The notes under the pieces were generated by a model. It did no database searches, was not told the origin of the DNA, and was given only the letters and a program-made list of their open reading frames with translations. A DNA stretch of 64,000 bases from Clostridium grantii DSM 8605 (GTDB lineage: Bacteria > Bacillota > Clostridia > Clostridiales > Clostridiaceae). Below are positions 62,644 through 64,000 of this stretch, piece by piece. Where the stretch lies: positions 186,001 to 250,000 of the forward strand of contig NZ_FQXM01000003.1 of assembly GCF_900129965.1 (NCBI RefSeq). Direction: 5' to 3'. Made by a program: the position numbers and the translations under genes. Positions within the stretch are counted from its first letter, which is position 1. Each line of letters begins with the position of its first letter.

Positions 62644-63324
62644 TTATTTAATCTCCATAATTTCATAATCCATAGCAATCATATCCACAACAAGTATTTT
62701 GTTTCTTAAAGGATTTTCCTTTGATAACAGTATTTTGATTACTTCACTACTTTGAATAGATGCAATATTTGCTACTACAAAAGATAAGTTTCCTAATTGT
62801 TTTTCCACACCTTTGTCTACTTCTTTTTTGTATATTTTACTTAAGGTTTTCTCTCCCGGAAAAATAGTAGTAACTTGACCATACCATCCTGCAACACTTC
62901 CATGAACCAAGGGGATTCCCTGCAGTTCACACAACCCCTCAAGTAACAACCTTGTACTGATATTATCTAAAGCATCTATTACCACATGATGATCTTTTAT
63001 TATACTTAACCCATTTTCTTTATTTAACATTTGTGCTATAGGAGTAAGTTTTACATCTGAATTAACTAAAGTTATTCTTTCTTTTGCTTTTAAAACTTTA
63101 TTTTTACCTAAAGATTTTTCATCACTAAATAATTGTCTATTTAAGTTTGAACATTGAAAAATATCCCCATCCACAACAGTTATATTTCCAACTCCAATTC
63201 TTGCTAAATGCTCAACAATATATCCACCCAAGCCTCCGCAGCCTACTACGCATACCTTACTTTTCTTTAGTATTTTATTATCATTTAAAGATATAGAGTT
63301 AAGATTTCGGCTATATCTCTCCAT
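62644..63324 (-). CDS. ThiF/MoeB/HesA-family adenylyltransferase
   Basis: 226 aa. E1-like enzyme that adenylates the C-terminal Gly-Gly of a sulfur-carrier protein. VCVVGCGGLGGYIVEHLARI is the ATP-binding glycine loop; VDGDIFQCSNLNRQLFSDEK has the Asp and Arg of the active site; VVIDALDNISTRLLLEGLCE and LVHGSVAGWYGQVTTIFPGE follow. No CxxC zinc motifs are visible in the C-terminus. Directly follows moaD-like and aldehyde oxidoreductase genes, so it probably activates that carrier for molybdopterin or tungstopterin synthesis. SD GGGGGGTG. Confidence 0.9.
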   Translation of the reverse strand: MERYSRNLNSISLNDNKILKKSKVCVVGCGGLGGYIVEHLARIGVGNITVVDGDIFQCSNLNRQLFSDEKSLGKNKVLKAKERITLVNSDVKLTPIAQMLNKENGLSIIKDHHVVIDALDNISTRLLLEGLCELQGIPLVHGSVAGWYGQVTTIFPGEKTLSKIYKKEVDKGVEKQLGNLSFVVANIASIQSSEVIKILLSKENPLRNKILVVDMIAMDYEIMEIK

Positions 63325-63330
63325 AAAATA

Positions 63331-63555
63331 TCACCCCCCACCAACTGGTGGAAATAATGATAAAACATCTCCATCCTTTAATTGTCTATGCACAGTTCCA
63401 TCAAAGCCATTTAATAATAATAAAGAAATTTCTTCTTCTCCAAGGTTTATAAATTCTAAGACTTCTTTTATTGTGCTGATATTATCATCATCAATAAAAA
63501 TTTTTTTTCCTCTTCCTTCTCTAAAATAAGCAAATAGCCTTACCTCTAATCGCAT
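63331..63555 (-). CDS. MoaD/ThiS-family sulfur carrier
   Basis: 74 aa, beta-grasp fold, ending VLSLFPPVGGG; the terminal Gly-Gly is essential to form the thiocarboxylate. The start overlaps the end of the oxidoreductase gene by 10 bp, so it is translationally coupled to it. Donates sulfur in molybdopterin-type cofactor synthesis, paired with the ThiF-like enzyme 6 bp downstream. Confidence 0.9.
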   Translation of the reverse strand: MRLEVRLFAYFREGRGKKIFIDDDNISTIKEVLEFINLGEEEISLLLLNGFDGTVHRQLKDGDVLSLFPPVGGG

Positions 63556-64000
63556 ATATACTCTTCTAATCCTAATTTAGTTAAAGTTTCCTTGGTAGGT
63601 ATACCCTCTTTGCTCCACCCTCTTACTTCGTAATACTCTGGAAGAAGAACGTCTAATCTATGAACATGTCCTTTGGATGGGCCATCTACAATAACATCCT
63701 TTAAAAGTCTTTTTGGTAAAGTATCTTGAGAACTATCAATTCCAGCCCTTAAATTAAATATTTTTTCAAGATTCCAAATTCTATCTCCTGCTTCTAATAA
63801 TGTTTCTACATTATAAACTTCTTCTCCTACAACTGAGTTAAACATATCCACATAATCTTGCCCTCCTAATCCAAAGGTAGTAAATATACAAAGACCCATA
63901 GCATCTATTACAGCAGTTAAATCGTGGAATACTTTAGCATAAGCCGGCTTTCCTTCCAACGCAAGTCTATCCAACTTTTCTGGATAACCTAATATTTCTG
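63546..64000 (-). CDS. aor: Tungsten/molybdenum aldehyde:ferredoxin oxidoreductase, C-terminal part
   Basis: The frame is open to the window edge; only the last about 150 residues are inside, so the N-terminal pterin domain is missing. DRLALEGKPAYAKVFHDLTA, VIDAMGLCIFTTFGLGGQDY (conserved Cys region of AOR domain 3), LEAGDRIWNLEKIFNLRAGI and TLPKRLL, then LLPEYYEVRGWSKEGIPTKE and TLTKLGL are typical. Oxidises aldehydes to acids, or reduces acids, with ferredoxin. Coupled to MoaD- and ThiF-like genes that serve its pterin cofactor. Confidence 0.9.
   Translation of the reverse strand, partial: EILGYPEKLDRLALEGKPAYAKVFHDLTAVIDAMGLCIFTTFGLGGQDYVDMFNSVVGEEVYNVETLLEAGDRIWNLEKIFNLRAGIDSSQDTLPKRLLKDVIVDGPSKGHVHRLDVLLPEYYEVRGWSKEGIPTKETLTKLGLEEYICD

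Overview
This window looks like a chromosomal segment of a low-GC, spore-forming, anaerobic Firmicute of the Clostridium type. The evidence is strongly AT-rich DNA and intergenic regions, GGAGG-type ribosome binding sites, cell-wall proteins built on choline-binding-type repeats, pyruvate formate-lyase, class III fructose bisphosphatase, hybrid cluster protein, tungsten/molybdenum aldehyde oxidoreductase, an exosporium-type BclA domain, T-box, PyrR and ZTP RNA regulators, and Spo0A-box-like sites. No rRNA, tRNA, CRISPR array or intact insertion sequence was seen. Species was not determined.

Layout. (1) 1-15.2 kb: a cell-surface island read on the minus strand. Five proteins carry GW/YY cell-wall-binding repeats: a transglutaminase-like protein cut by the window edge, a glucosaminidase, a lipoprotein, a large Ig-repeat surface protein, and a short stub. 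Between them lie secA2 and a SLAP-domain gene (an accessory secretion pair) and a three-gene glycan operon (phosphoglycosyl transferase, glycosyltransferase, repeat stub). A decayed leucine-rich-repeat gene lies at the left. (2) 15.5-19.9 kb: aspartate kinase, an aminotransferase, and a uracil permease under a PyrR attenuator that carries two PyrR boxes. (3) 20.3-24.7 kb: a seven-gene Mrp/Mbh-like cation/proton antiporter module. (4) 24.7-33.9 kb: FAH hydrolase, YihY membrane protein, a two-component system, HtrA protease, an ArsA-like ATPase with a small partner, CstA transporter, and one unknown protein. (5) 34.2-43.4 kb: class III FBPase, pyruvate formate-lyase behind a ZTP riboswitch, and leuACDB. 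leuA is preceded by two near-identical leucine T-boxes, each with its own promoter. (6) 44.4-52.6 kb: a DUF5317 / HD-GYP pair preceded by a tiny hydrophobic peptide gene, an unknown protein, a 55-aa protein, 6-phosphofructokinase, a RelA/SpoT-like protein and hybrid cluster protein. (7) 52.9-59.7 kb: a probable spore-surface cluster. It has three members of a small Cys-rich family, a BclA C-terminal-domain protein and three large sugar-transfer/modification genes. (8) 59.9-64 kb: a TPR protein, an orphan histidine kinase, then a ThiF/MoeB-like protein, a MoaD-like sulfur carrier and the C-terminal part of an aldehyde:ferredoxin oxidoreductase.

How it fits together. The left island would make, export (SecA2/SLAP) and anchor abundant wall proteins next to a glycan operon. 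The centre is ordinary anaerobic carbon, amino-acid and ion metabolism, with unusually rich RNA-level control. The right end combines a likely glycosylated spore-surface protein set with a TPR protein and a kinase that lacks a response regulator. The most unusual items are the promoter-plus-T-box duplication, a palindromic element inside the ZTP riboswitch with a second copy about 5.7 kb away, the secA2-SLAP pair beside choline-binding-type (not SLH) surface proteins, the Cys-rich small-protein family, and the hidden 28-aa peptide gene before the HD-GYP gene.
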